Of a stretch of 64,000 bases of DNA, positions 18,944-27,121 are shown piece after piece. The position numbers and the translations under genes were made by a program. Each line of letters opens with the position of its first letter. Position 1 is the first letter of the stretch. The stretch is from contig JANQQK010000012.1 of assembly GCA_028289375.1 (NCBI GenBank), positions 1 through 64,000 of the forward strand. Direction: 5' to 3'. This stretch comes from Phycisphaerae bacterium (lineage in GTDB: Bacteria > Planctomycetota > Phycisphaerae > UBA1845). Under the pieces are notes generated by a model, which had not been told where the DNA came from, made no database searches, and saw nothing but the letters and a program-made list of their open reading frames with translations.

Positions 18944-20470
18944 TCATACATACCCTGACCGTACCTCGGCCACGTTGCGTCGCAATCGCAGCCAGCGCCG
19001 AAAACTGAACCCGGAGGAGTGGCCGAGCGGCTGAAGGCGACGGTTTTGAAAACCGTTGAACGGGTAACCGTTCCGGGGGTTCGAATCCCTCCTCCTCCGA
19101 TTGCCACCAAATGACATGTCTCGACATTCGTCGTCATTAACCGACTGTGCTGAAGCGACTTGCGCCGATTCGTTTTCCTCGGGTATGTCCTGTGATATGT
19201 CTTGACTTGCGTCATGGTCCGTCACCGTGCGACAACCGCCGTCATGCCCCGTCCGTGCAACATTTGTACAACAACCTTGCTCGCAGGGATTGAAGTCATC
19301 GGTGCCGGTCGCTGCAAGCCCAATCTCGTCACGTTCCGAATCGAGGCTCGGAAGGGCGTCCAAAGCGTTTGCAGCGTCTAAGACGACGCGGTGGCAATAC
19401 CTGTCCATCGTGAGCCCGATCGAGCCGTGGCGAGCCAGGAGTTGGGCGTCCTTGGGGTGGACACCAGGCTTGGCAATGTTAGTGATGAATGTGTGCCTCA
19501 AAGCGTGAAAGTCCGCGACACGATTCGCGGAGTCCCGATATGGGATCTCAGCCGCCTCCAAGTCCTTCTTGATCATTCGACTCACCCCTGTCGGATACGG
19601 CAACTCAAATAGCAGATCACCCTTGGGCCGTGTCGCGACAAATTTGCGAAGTACATCAGCGAACTCGCGGCGAATTGGTTGCACATCTTCTCGCCGGTGC
19701 TTCGAGTATGCTGCGGCCACAGTGACTGTGGGAGGCGTGGAGGTGAGCGATAGGGAGCCAACAGACAGACTGCGAATCTCATTCGCCCTAAGACCGGTCT
19801 CCACCGCGAAACGGTAGAGCATCGCTCTTTGAGGACCGGTCATCCTGAATCGATGTGGGGCGTTTCGGGTCACCTGCAGCAGTGTTTGTAGCTCCACGTC
19901 AGTTAGGGCTCTTCGCTCGTGTCGCTTGTCAGTCTGAACGTTGTAACGCGGCAAGTGCTTTAGGGGGTCATCAGGAGCCCTTCGATCACGAACCATCCAG
20001 CGAGTGAATTGCTTGCATGACGCAAGATAGTGGTTTGCCGTCTGGAGCGAACGCCCTTTGTCGATCAGGTCCTTGATCGCTGACTGAACGAGCGACGCGG
20101 AGATATCCTGCCAACGCTTAAACTGCCGAGCCTCAATGATGGCATTCGCTCGGCTGCGCTGCTGCGTTGCTTGCTTCGGCGAAGTGCTCTTCGCAACCAT
20201 GGAATCGTGCCAGTCGATAAGGTGATCCGATAGCGGCCTACTCATGTGTTCTTCGTACGGATTCAGGAGTCCAGCAGACTCTATGTGAGCCCGTCGAATC
20301 GCCTCCGAGTAGGCGAGCTCTGCTGCTTTTCTGTCTTGCGTCTTGAGTGACATCCGCACCTGCTTGCCAGTGACTGGGTGTCGGAAGAGACCCCACCAGA
20401 CTGTAGACTTCGTGCGCACACGCTGGCCCCGCTTGCCCTTGCGCGTAACAGTTGGCCGGTATACTCCCAT
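18944..20470 (-). CDS. int: Site-specific tyrosine recombinase/integrase; ORF reads antisense through attL into host DNA
   Basis: ETGLRANEIRSL (Arg box), DFHALRHTFITNIA (HxLRH), LLARHGSIGLTMDRYCH (H...Y); N-terminal SAM-like domain; C-terminal RRRRDSNPRNGYPFNGFQNRR is tRNA antisense translation. Confidence 0.92.
   Translation of the reverse strand: MGVYRPTVTRKGKRGQRVRTKSTVWWGLFRHPVTGKQVRMSLKTQDRKAAELAYSEAIRRAHIESAGLLNPYEEHMSRPLSDHLIDWHDSMVAKSTSPKQATQQRSRANAIIEARQFKRWQDISASLVQSAIKDLIDKGRSLQTANHYLASCKQFTRWMVRDRRAPDDPLKHLPRYNVQTDKRHERRALTDVELQTLLQVTRNAPHRFRMTGPQRAMLYRFAVETGLRANEIRSLSVGSLSLTSTPPTVTVAAAYSKHRREDVQPIRREFADVLRKFVATRPKGDLLFELPYPTGVSRMIKKDLEAAEIPYRDSANRVADFHALRHTFITNIAKPGVHPKDAQLLARHGSIGLTMDRYCHRVVLDAANALDALPSLDSERDEIGLAATGTDDFNPCEQGCCTNVARTGHDGGCRTVTDHDASQDISQDIPEENESAQVASAQSVNDDECRDMSFGGNRRRRDSNPRNGYPFNGFQNRRLQPLGHSSGFSFRRWLRLRRNVAEVRSGYV
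19013..19099 (+). tRNA. tRNA-Ser (anticodon TGA)
   Basis: GGAGGAG/CTCCTCC acceptor stem, ACGGT-TTTGAAA-ACCGT anticodon arm (TGA), long variable arm (GAACGGGTAACCGTTC region), GGTTCGAATCC T-loop; CCA not encoded. Confidence 0.95.
19034..19101 (+). repeat. attL: 68-bp direct repeat = 3' part of tRNA-Ser
   Basis: aaggcgacggttttgaaaaccgttgaacgggtaaccgttccgggggttcgaatccctcctcctccgat identical to 41601-41668. Confidence 0.95.
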
Positions 20471-20471
20471 G

Positions 20472-20690
20472 CTACCTATTCCTTCGTTTTATCAGCTCTA
20501 GGTCGAGCACATTGGCGAGCTTCGACAGTGTCGACAACGTTACGTCGGCGCCGTCGTTCACCAGAGCGTGCAAGCTGGCGTAGCCGACGCCACTCTCGCG
20601 CGCGAGCGCGAAGATTGACTTGCCGGATACGTCAATTGCTCGAATCAGTTGGCGCCGAATGTCCTCTTGCTTCATGTTTCGTCGTCCCAT
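20472..20690 (-). CDS. Xre/Cro-type HTH regulator
   Basis: VSGKSIFALARESGVGYASLHALVNDGADVTLSTLSKLANVLDLEL. Confidence 0.8.
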   Translation of the reverse strand: MGRRNMKQEDIRRQLIRAIDVSGKSIFALARESGVGYASLHALVNDGADVTLSTLSKLANVLDLELIKRRNR

Positions 20691-20722
20691 CCCGTGAGGA
20701 TATCAAAATGCCGATATCGGCG

Positions 20723-20929
20723 TCAAGTGGTTCGGTCGAGTTGGTCCACCCATTCGCGGATGTCAGCCAGCCGCCATCGCACCCCGGTCTTGCCAATGCG
20801 GACGCACTCGGGTAAACATCCCTCGGTTTGTAGCCGTTCGACAGTCCTCTTTGACACGCTCAATAGCCGAGCCAATTCAGCTGAGCCAACAAGCAGTGGC
20901 TCAATGCGATTGGGATTACGATCAGACAT
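20723..20929 (-). CDS. AlpA/excisionase-like HTH protein
   Basis: LLVGSAELARLLSVSKRTVERLQTEGCLPECVRIGKTGVRWRLADIREWVDQL. Confidence 0.85.
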   Translation of the reverse strand: MSDRNPNRIEPLLVGSAELARLLSVSKRTVERLQTEGCLPECVRIGKTGVRWRLADIREWVDQLDRTT

Positions 20930-21031
20930 TGCGTTGTTGCCCCGCCATGATTGTTGACTCGTAGCAGACCAAACTCAGTGTGTATGGCCTACGAATTACG
21001 CTTGGACACCGTTGACGCCAATGCACCAATT

Positions 21032-21053
21032 GCCGCCAAACCCATGTGGCGGC
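21032..21053. other. Short hairpin between divergently spaced element genes (GCCGCCA-N8-TGGCGGC)
   Basis: 7-bp perfect inverted repeat in intergenic DNA downstream of the ATPase gene. Confidence 0.35.
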
Positions 21054-21085
21054 GATAAACGTCTGATTGGCTGAAGGTTGTGTCA

Positions 21086-22405
21086 TTACGCCAAACCTCC
21101 ACCGTTTCGATTCAGAAACTCCTTAACGTCCTCAACCGTCGGCAAGCCTTGTGCGACATCCAGCGAGTCCGGATTGATGTGGAAGGCCTGGCCACGCCCG
21201 GGCACTAGCCGTCGATTTTTCCACGAGTCTGGCAACTGTTTGATTCGCCGTCGGACGGTCGTTTCGGGTGTCTTAAGCTTCTTCACCAACTCGGGGATTG
21301 TGTGCTCCGTACCCTCCAGATTGACAACGGAATTTGCGAACTCCACGACCTGTTGGCTGGGTAGGCCGAACACGTGGTTCAGCTCCACCGCAATCAATGG
21401 CCGCGCGTACTTCCAATCTAGTTCGTCTGCATAGACCACTCGGCGTTCATTTGAGTCAGTCTCGAATCTACGCCCCTTTCTGAATTGGCAGACGAAAGTC
21501 ACGGCCTCGACGATCTGCAAAATCCGCTCAAATGCTCTGCGGACGGTCGGGTCATGATTGGGTAGTTGAATCAGATCCGCGAACGGGACGTTGATTTTGG
21601 TATTTCGGGCTCTCCCTAACTGAATCTGACATTGGTGCCACACACGTGACGGAATTGCCCGGCGCACCGATTTGGCAGGGTTTGTTTTGCTCTTCTTTCG
21701 CTTGGGCATGTACTTCCGGCGAATCCGCCGAATCACGGCTTCGGTTTGCGTGGAACTGTCGTCCACCGGAAAGCACGACATCCTGCTGAGGTCCTCAGCG
21801 TTTATGTCCTCTAGTTTCTGGGTCGTGGTAGTGATAAACGCAGTGGGGCCTTCGGCGGTATATTCCGTCGCTTGATTGTCCCGTACTGTTAGGTTGCGCA
21901 CCCGACCAGTTGTGGCCATTTCCCGGAACGCCACACCAAGTTCGGGGTCGATGAATTCTGCGATGAACAGGACGCGATGCTTGAAGCGATCTGAGTCTTC
22001 CTCCAGCTGATTCAGGAGGTACTTCTTCGTCATCTGCGTGGCGGTGATGACCTCGTCCGGCGGAAACATCTCCAGCACACGTTGCGTCACGAATGACTTG
22101 CCGCAGCTCGACGGGCCGTACACGCAAAGGTTGAGCGGACGAGGAAACAAGCGCGTCGTTGCGGTCAAATAGACCATCAAGATGACATTGTATTCACCGA
22201 CAGCTCCTTGGCGGTGAACATGGTCGATCACATGCTGGGGGAAGTCCGGATCCTCAAGCAGCAAAGTCGCAGCTGCACGGCGCTTGTGTTTCGCGGGCGT
22301 TTTCGTGGCAGAGCGGCGCGCTTGATCTAAGTCCTTTTTCTCGCTGCGCTTAGGGCCGCCACCATACTCTGGCTTCGTTTGGCGTTTTGGTTTTCTATCA
22401 GCCAT
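21086..22405 (-). CDS. AAA+/P-loop ATPase, phage/plasmid replication-like
   Basis: Walker A YGPSSCGKSFV, Walker B-like RVLFIAEFID; C-terminal HTH-like segment (LVKKLKTPETTVRRRIKQLPD). Confidence 0.65.
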   Translation of the reverse strand: MADRKPKRQTKPEYGGGPKRSEKKDLDQARRSATKTPAKHKRRAAATLLLEDPDFPQHVIDHVHRQGAVGEYNVILMVYLTATTRLFPRPLNLCVYGPSSCGKSFVTQRVLEMFPPDEVITATQMTKKYLLNQLEEDSDRFKHRVLFIAEFIDPELGVAFREMATTGRVRNLTVRDNQATEYTAEGPTAFITTTTQKLEDINAEDLSRMSCFPVDDSSTQTEAVIRRIRRKYMPKRKKSKTNPAKSVRRAIPSRVWHQCQIQLGRARNTKINVPFADLIQLPNHDPTVRRAFERILQIVEAVTFVCQFRKGRRFETDSNERRVVYADELDWKYARPLIAVELNHVFGLPSQQVVEFANSVVNLEGTEHTIPELVKKLKTPETTVRRRIKQLPDSWKNRRLVPGRGQAFHINPDSLDVAQGLPTVEDVKEFLNRNGGGLA

Positions 22406-22602
22406 ATGCTGGTTCCCTATTGTGCGCGCGGATTCTCCGCAGCGCCGATTCGTGGCGTTGAGCAACTTGCCGTACTAACTAGGCAGTGTGGGTTTGCTCC
22501 CCAACGTCTGCTCCTGATAAAGCGGATGGTGGGAGCGATATTCCGACCTCAAGGAGCGGGCCGCATCCATCGACAGTCGTATGGGCCCCAAGGTCACATG
22601 AT

Positions 22603-22815
22603 TCACTCATGCCGCGCTCCACTCTGTCTGCTAGAAGCACCGATCGTGATCGCCTTTTCGACGTCAGAGAGCTTGAAGAATGCGACCTTTTTTGATGGTC
22701 GAATGCTCGGAATGCGTCCGTGTCGCGCCCAGGCGTACACCGTGGCGACTGTGACGCCGAAGCGTTCGGCGACGGTCTGGACATCAACCCAATCATTAGG
22801 CGGTTCGTTTGTCAT
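22603..22815 (-). CDS. MerR/excisionase-like DNA-binding protein
   Basis: DWVDVQTVAERFGVTVATVYAWARHGRIPSIRPSKKVAFFKLSDVEKAI. Confidence 0.8.
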   Translation of the reverse strand: MTNEPPNDWVDVQTVAERFGVTVATVYAWARHGRIPSIRPSKKVAFFKLSDVEKAITIGASSRQSGARHE

Positions 22816-22921
22816 TCTCAATACCTCCATTGGCGTTGAACTCGTCAACACCAGGAGTCTATCGCGTGAAAGATGGGCATGAGTGGATCAAAGAGTGGAT
22901 ATGTGTGAATATGTGTGGATG

Positions 22922-23824
22922 CTATTCGCTACGTGGTGTCGTCGCGATTCGGTATCCGCCTCTGCCCGCTCTACCGGGCATGATGATCGCACGCTTCCAA
23001 TCAGGATCGGACTCGCGGAGTTCCCTAAGTCGGGCGCGAGCGCTAGGCACTCCATTGCGTGGATCTTCTAACTCGCCTAGTGTCATGGGCCGTCCGCGAG
23101 CATCAACTAGCAGTGCAACTGCTCGGAACTGTGCATCACCAAGCCGTGGCTTTTTGTTCCCAAAGACGATGGGGCATTCGTCTGGACTACCAAGGACGAT
23201 TGGTGTGCCCCGTTCATTCACGGCTTCGTCGCCACTAAAACCGTAATGCGACATTGCGATGAGATGCTCCTTGTAGAGCGTGGATTGATAGACGCTGTCT
23301 ACCATAGGCAATCCGATTGCTGTAAGACGCTCTATCATCTTGGGGTAGTAAGCCCGACCATCACGAATGGGATCCCAGTCGGAACATACAATTGCCCCGT
23401 CGATCGAAGCGAACCGTTGAGGGTTGACCCTGTTGGCAAGCTTGTATAGCCATTGCGGGCCTTGATGACCGGGGACTATCAGCAGGTCAAACGACTTGCG
23501 CAGCCAGACGAGGCTGGCATCGTGAAATGTAATCGCCATCTCGTCGTGGACTTGAACGGGCGTCTCAATCGACCCGTTCGCCTCGACAGCCTTCGCGATT
23601 TTGTCGCGCACGCCAGCGAGGGTCGGGCCCTTGCTGTCCAGTGCCTCCCGCCCATCGCGTGAAACTCCGTGAACTTGATCGTCGAAGCGCCGCAGCCCAT
23701 CCACATCCGTGGCGGTACCCATCAATATCCTCCACAGTACCAAGGGGCTTCTAACATTGCTCGAACCTGCATTGTAGCAGTGGATCGCAGCTGAATGGGC
23801 ATCACGAAGATCCTGCTCGTTCAC
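22922..23824 (-). CDS. Uncharacterised element protein; possible Toprim-like core with C-terminal wHTH
   Basis: GAIVCSDWDPIRDGRAYYPKMIERLTAIG resembles a Toprim DxD motif; C-terminal MTLGELEDPRNGVPSARARLRELRESD...GGYRI wHTH-like. Confidence 0.5.
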   Translation of the reverse strand: MNEQDLRDAHSAAIHCYNAGSSNVRSPLVLWRILMGTATDVDGLRRFDDQVHGVSRDGREALDSKGPTLAGVRDKIAKAVEANGSIETPVQVHDEMAITFHDASLVWLRKSFDLLIVPGHQGPQWLYKLANRVNPQRFASIDGAIVCSDWDPIRDGRAYYPKMIERLTAIGLPMVDSVYQSTLYKEHLIAMSHYGFSGDEAVNERGTPIVLGSPDECPIVFGNKKPRLGDAQFRAVALLVDARGRPMTLGELEDPRNGVPSARARLRELRESDPDWKRAIIMPGRAGRGGYRIATTPRSE

Positions 23825-23828
23825 CGCC

Positions 23829-24236
23829 TCATCTCACGTTCTTCCGACAGGAGTTTTCCCCGGCACTGGCAGAATTGCCGTCTGACGCTCGTTTGCGGGC
23901 CATCTCCAATCCGAGAGGACCGAAATGAACCGCCACCAGTCCGATCTCGCGAATCCGTTCCATCATCTCCATTCGTTTCACTGGCGACGCATCCGGATTC
24001 TTCGCAACTTTGACCAACTCCGCGGCGTATTCGGCAAGCTTGAATTCGATGCCTGCCCTAACGATCCTTGCCACGGGAATGCGCGATGATTTGGACAGCG
24101 CCCTGAGCGCATCAAGTGCCGGACGCGGCAGCCTCACGTTGAAGTTGGCGTCAAACTGACAACCTCTTGGCCGTCCGCTTCGGTGCAGTGCTTCGGCGTG
24201 ACTTCGCTTCTCGTGTTGCTTCAATTGCTCACACAT
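23829..24236 (-). CDS. Small regulator, ribbon-helix-helix-like
   Basis: FNVRLPRPALDALRALSKSSRIPVARIVRAGIEFKLAEYA. Confidence 0.55.
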   Translation of the reverse strand: MCEQLKQHEKRSHAEALHRSGRPRGCQFDANFNVRLPRPALDALRALSKSSRIPVARIVRAGIEFKLAEYAAELVKVAKNPDASPVKRMEMMERIREIGLVAVHFGPLGLEMARKRASDGNSASAGENSCRKNVR

Positions 24237-24401
24237 GACTTAAACCTAGATTTTGCAGCCAGATACGCCAACCCGCCAAACAGTGGATCGCAATCTCCCA
24301 CGAACACCCAGCACCCCCTTGGGCTACCTTGGCCAGCTTACAAATTGTAGATTCTGCGCGAATTCTTGCAACGCAAAACCGCCGAGTGGTGCACTGTGTC
24401 G

Positions 24402-24629
24402 CTAGACCTCGACCCCCGCAATCGCATCATGTAGCGACATTCCAAGCGCCTTGGTCATTCGCTGCAAAGTGAGAATTGTGACGTTGTACTCGCCCCGCTC
24501 TACAGAGCCCACGTAAGTACGGTGCACGCCACACTTCGCCGCAAACTGCTCCTGTGACCACCCTCGATCCTCTCGAACCGACCGAAGGTTCGCACCAATT
24601 CGCACCAATGACCTGTTCTTCCGTGCCAT
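24402..24629 (-). CDS. Xre-family HTH regulator
   Basis: IGANLRSVREDRGWSQEQFAAKCGVHRTYVGSVERGEYNVTILTLQRMTKALGMSL. Confidence 0.9.
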   Translation of the reverse strand: MARKNRSLVRIGANLRSVREDRGWSQEQFAAKCGVHRTYVGSVERGEYNVTILTLQRMTKALGMSLHDAIAGVEV

Positions 24630-24741
24630 AGCGCGAGTGTGATCGTTGACATCGTATAACTCGACAGAGTATAACTAGCACTTGAGATTCGCCGTGGCTG
24701 GCGCTTCGTGGAACAACTCGACTAAAGAAAAGGAGTATCAA

Positions 24742-25101
24742 ATGCGTACCCGCTCCCCACATCGAGGCCATCGAATTCTACTCGCGCTCATCGTGTACGC
24801 GACGACACTATCGACTGTGGGGTGCGGACTTCAGCCAGGTGCCTATGCAGTCAATCCGTCGACCGGGCAGATCACGTCAGTCCCGGCTGATCTAGTCGAG
24901 CTCTGTGAGGTTAGGAGCGCCGCAGAGTTGGAGTCTATCGAGGCCACAATTGACATCTTCCGGCTTCTGCGTCAGCAGGGTGCCACGCGGCAAGAGTTGA
25001 TTAGCGAAGTCCTTCCGCAAGCCGACTGCACGGGGTTTTCCAACTCAAATCAGTGCTTGCGATGCAGCCAGAGGATCATCGATGCAGCGTTCGGCCTCTA
25101 G
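24742..25101 (+). CDS. Small lipoprotein of the element
   Basis: MRTRSPHRGHRILLALIVYATTLSTVGCGLQPG lipobox; aaggag upstream of ATG. Confidence 0.65.
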   Translation: MRTRSPHRGHRILLALIVYATTLSTVGCGLQPGAYAVNPSTGQITSVPADLVELCEVRSAAELESIEATIDIFRLLRQQGATRQELISEVLPQADCTGFSNSNQCLRCSQRIIDAAFGL

Positions 25102-25644
25102 GCAAGCCCGCTAATCGATGAGACGATCCAACAGAGCTGGCAGTCACGGATCGCAAAGCACCACTCGTGGAGCGCTCAAGGTGGCCCAACAACACGTACG
25201 AAGAACGCGAACACACCCGCGTTCCATGTCCATGCGATGATTTCTGCTCGCGCAAAACTGTAGCGACGCGGGCCAATCAGGGCACGCGGCTCGCCCATCG
25301 TTATCCGGAGATCGATGCGATCATCTTCGATCTGGAGCTCGACACGACTGAATTCCAATTCAATCTGGGTTATTCCTTTTGCCACACGTTTGCGCGGGTG
25401 ATCGCTCACCCAAAGCTCGGATCCTCAAGCACAAGCTGTCGTCGATTCGGCTATCGGCCCTGGCAAAACACGCCGTGACCTTTCCTCGCGGAACCGATCC
25501 GCGTAGATTCTCATGAACGTGTGTCTGAACTGGTGGTGTGAGGACTGGTCGAAACTCTGAATGTTGAGAGATGACTCCTGCCAGACTTGACTCGCGGGCG
25601 TCATCGGTCCGATACCAGTATAATCGTCTGAGAAGGAGTTAGTC

Positions 25645-26331
25645 TTGGGCTCGAACTCGCTACTCACAGAACGCGGAATGGTGCGTCGGGCGCTACCTCA
25701 GATATATCCCGCACTCGACATCTGCAAGGAGCACTTCCGCGCGACAAAGGAGCTGACAGTCGGCAAGAGCATTGCGGATGTAGTCTTCTACAAATCAAAC
25801 GACCTTGCAGCATGGCCCGAGGCTCCCCTGTCCGCAACCGAGAGCGTGATTCTCTCGATCGTGCGGCTTCGAAACTCTGCGCGGCTGGACACGATTGCAC
25901 GACACACGTACCTCCCCATTGACGAGGTAGAGGCAGCGGTCATGGGGCGTCTCGTGGCATGGGGCCTCGTGCGGGTGAGGGCGCGTGGCGTCGTTGAGGC
26001 GACGCGGGAGTGGGTCGAGCAGTCAGAGATAATCGCGATCGAGGCGAAGCTGACGAAGTGGAGAGACGCACTCGATCAGGCGATCGAATACCGACACTAC
26101 TCTGATCGTTCGTATGTTCTCCTGCCTGACTATTGCGTCGAGATCGCGATTCGAAACATTCATAAGTTCAAGCAAGCAGGCGTCGGACTCCTTTCTTACA
26201 GTCCAAGGGCAGTCGAAAAGATCCTCGACGCAATGCCGAGCCGAAGGCACCTCTGGCATCGCGAGTACGCTCTGTCGAGGTTGACCCAGAACAGAAGCGG
26301 GAGGGCGACCCGTGTCCGACGAACTGATTGA
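25645..26331 (+). CDS. Putative PD-(D/E)xK-like protein with inserted winged-helix domain (228 aa)
   Basis: KSIADVVFY ... wHTH (LSATESVILSIVRLRNSARLDTIARHTYLPIDEVEAAVMGRLVAWGLVR) ... EIIAIEAKLTKWRDALDQAIEYRHYSDRSYVLLP (ExK then Q); AAGGAG upstream of TTG start. Confidence 0.55.
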   Translation: MGSNSLLTERGMVRRALPQIYPALDICKEHFRATKELTVGKSIADVVFYKSNDLAAWPEAPLSATESVILSIVRLRNSARLDTIARHTYLPIDEVEAAVMGRLVAWGLVRVRARGVVEATREWVEQSEIIAIEAKLTKWRDALDQAIEYRHYSDRSYVLLPDYCVEIAIRNIHKFKQAGVGLLSYSPRAVEKILDAMPSRRHLWHREYALSRLTQNRSGRATRVRRTD

Positions 26332-27118
26332 ACACATCCGACGTCATCTGCCCGGCGGTGTTGAGATCGAGGGTCCGTTAGCTGGAGGCGGCCAGGGTGC
26401 GGTGCTGAAGGGAACCGCCGACGGCGCACCTGCGGCGATCAAAGTCTTCCGGCCTGACACTGATCACCGCCGCGTGGATCGCGAGATCGAGCTTCTCTCC
26501 ACGCTGGACTGTCCGAGGGTCGTAAAGCTCTTGCGGGCCGAGACGCTCACAATCAACGGAGAGAGCCTTCGACTCATCGCTTACGAATTGCATGACGGTG
26601 GGGATCTGACGCGCCACCTCGACACCCACGCTGCAGCCCTCACGCCAGATCAGTTGGTAAAGATTGGGTGCGAAGTAAGTTCGGCGGTCCACGCGCTTTG
26701 GCGTCGGAAGATCGTGCATCGCGATATCAAACCAGCAAACATCGTCGAGGGAAATGACGGCGGTTGTGTCCTTGTGGACGTTGGACTCGCACGACACGTC
26801 GATCGCTCCAATATTACGATTGTGGGTGCGCCTGGTACGCGAGGATTTCGATCCCCGGAGCAAGCATTAGGGCGGAAGTCGCTCACGATCCACTCCGATG
26901 CGTGGTCGCTCGGAGTGACGTTGTACATGTTGGCGACCAAGTACCATCCGTTCGCGGGGCAGGATGTCGTCAACCCCGCTACGGTCGATCTCGGTCCGCT
27001 CGACAGGCGTGGTGACCTGGATCGCCGATTTATCGATACGATTGGCCAGATGCTCAGCTTCGTTCCCGCTCGGCGTCCGTCTAATCTCGTGGAGCGTTTC
27101 ACTTCGCTAGGAGGATGA
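26312..27118 (+). CDS. Hanks-type Ser/Thr protein kinase, single domain, no TM
   Basis: Gly loop LAGGGQGAVLKG, AAIKVF, HRDIKPANIV, DVGLARH (DFG variant), GTRGFRSPEQ, DAWSLGVTLYMLATKYHPF; GTG start overlapping previous ORF. Confidence 0.92.
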   Translation: MSDELIEHIRRHLPGGVEIEGPLAGGGQGAVLKGTADGAPAAIKVFRPDTDHRRVDREIELLSTLDCPRVVKLLRAETLTINGESLRLIAYELHDGGDLTRHLDTHAAALTPDQLVKIGCEVSSAVHALWRRKIVHRDIKPANIVEGNDGGCVLVDVGLARHVDRSNITIVGAPGTRGFRSPEQALGRKSLTIHSDAWSLGVTLYMLATKYHPFAGQDVVNPATVDLGPLDRRGDLDRRFIDTIGQMLSFVPARRPSNLVERFTSLGG

Positions 27119-27121
27119 CCT

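Noticed and set aside
18819-19215. ORFs with GGGGIRTPGTVTRSTVFKTVA and DSNPRNGYPFNG peptides
   Set aside because: Antisense translation of tRNA-Ser, a common annotation artefact; only the integrase frame effect is of interest.
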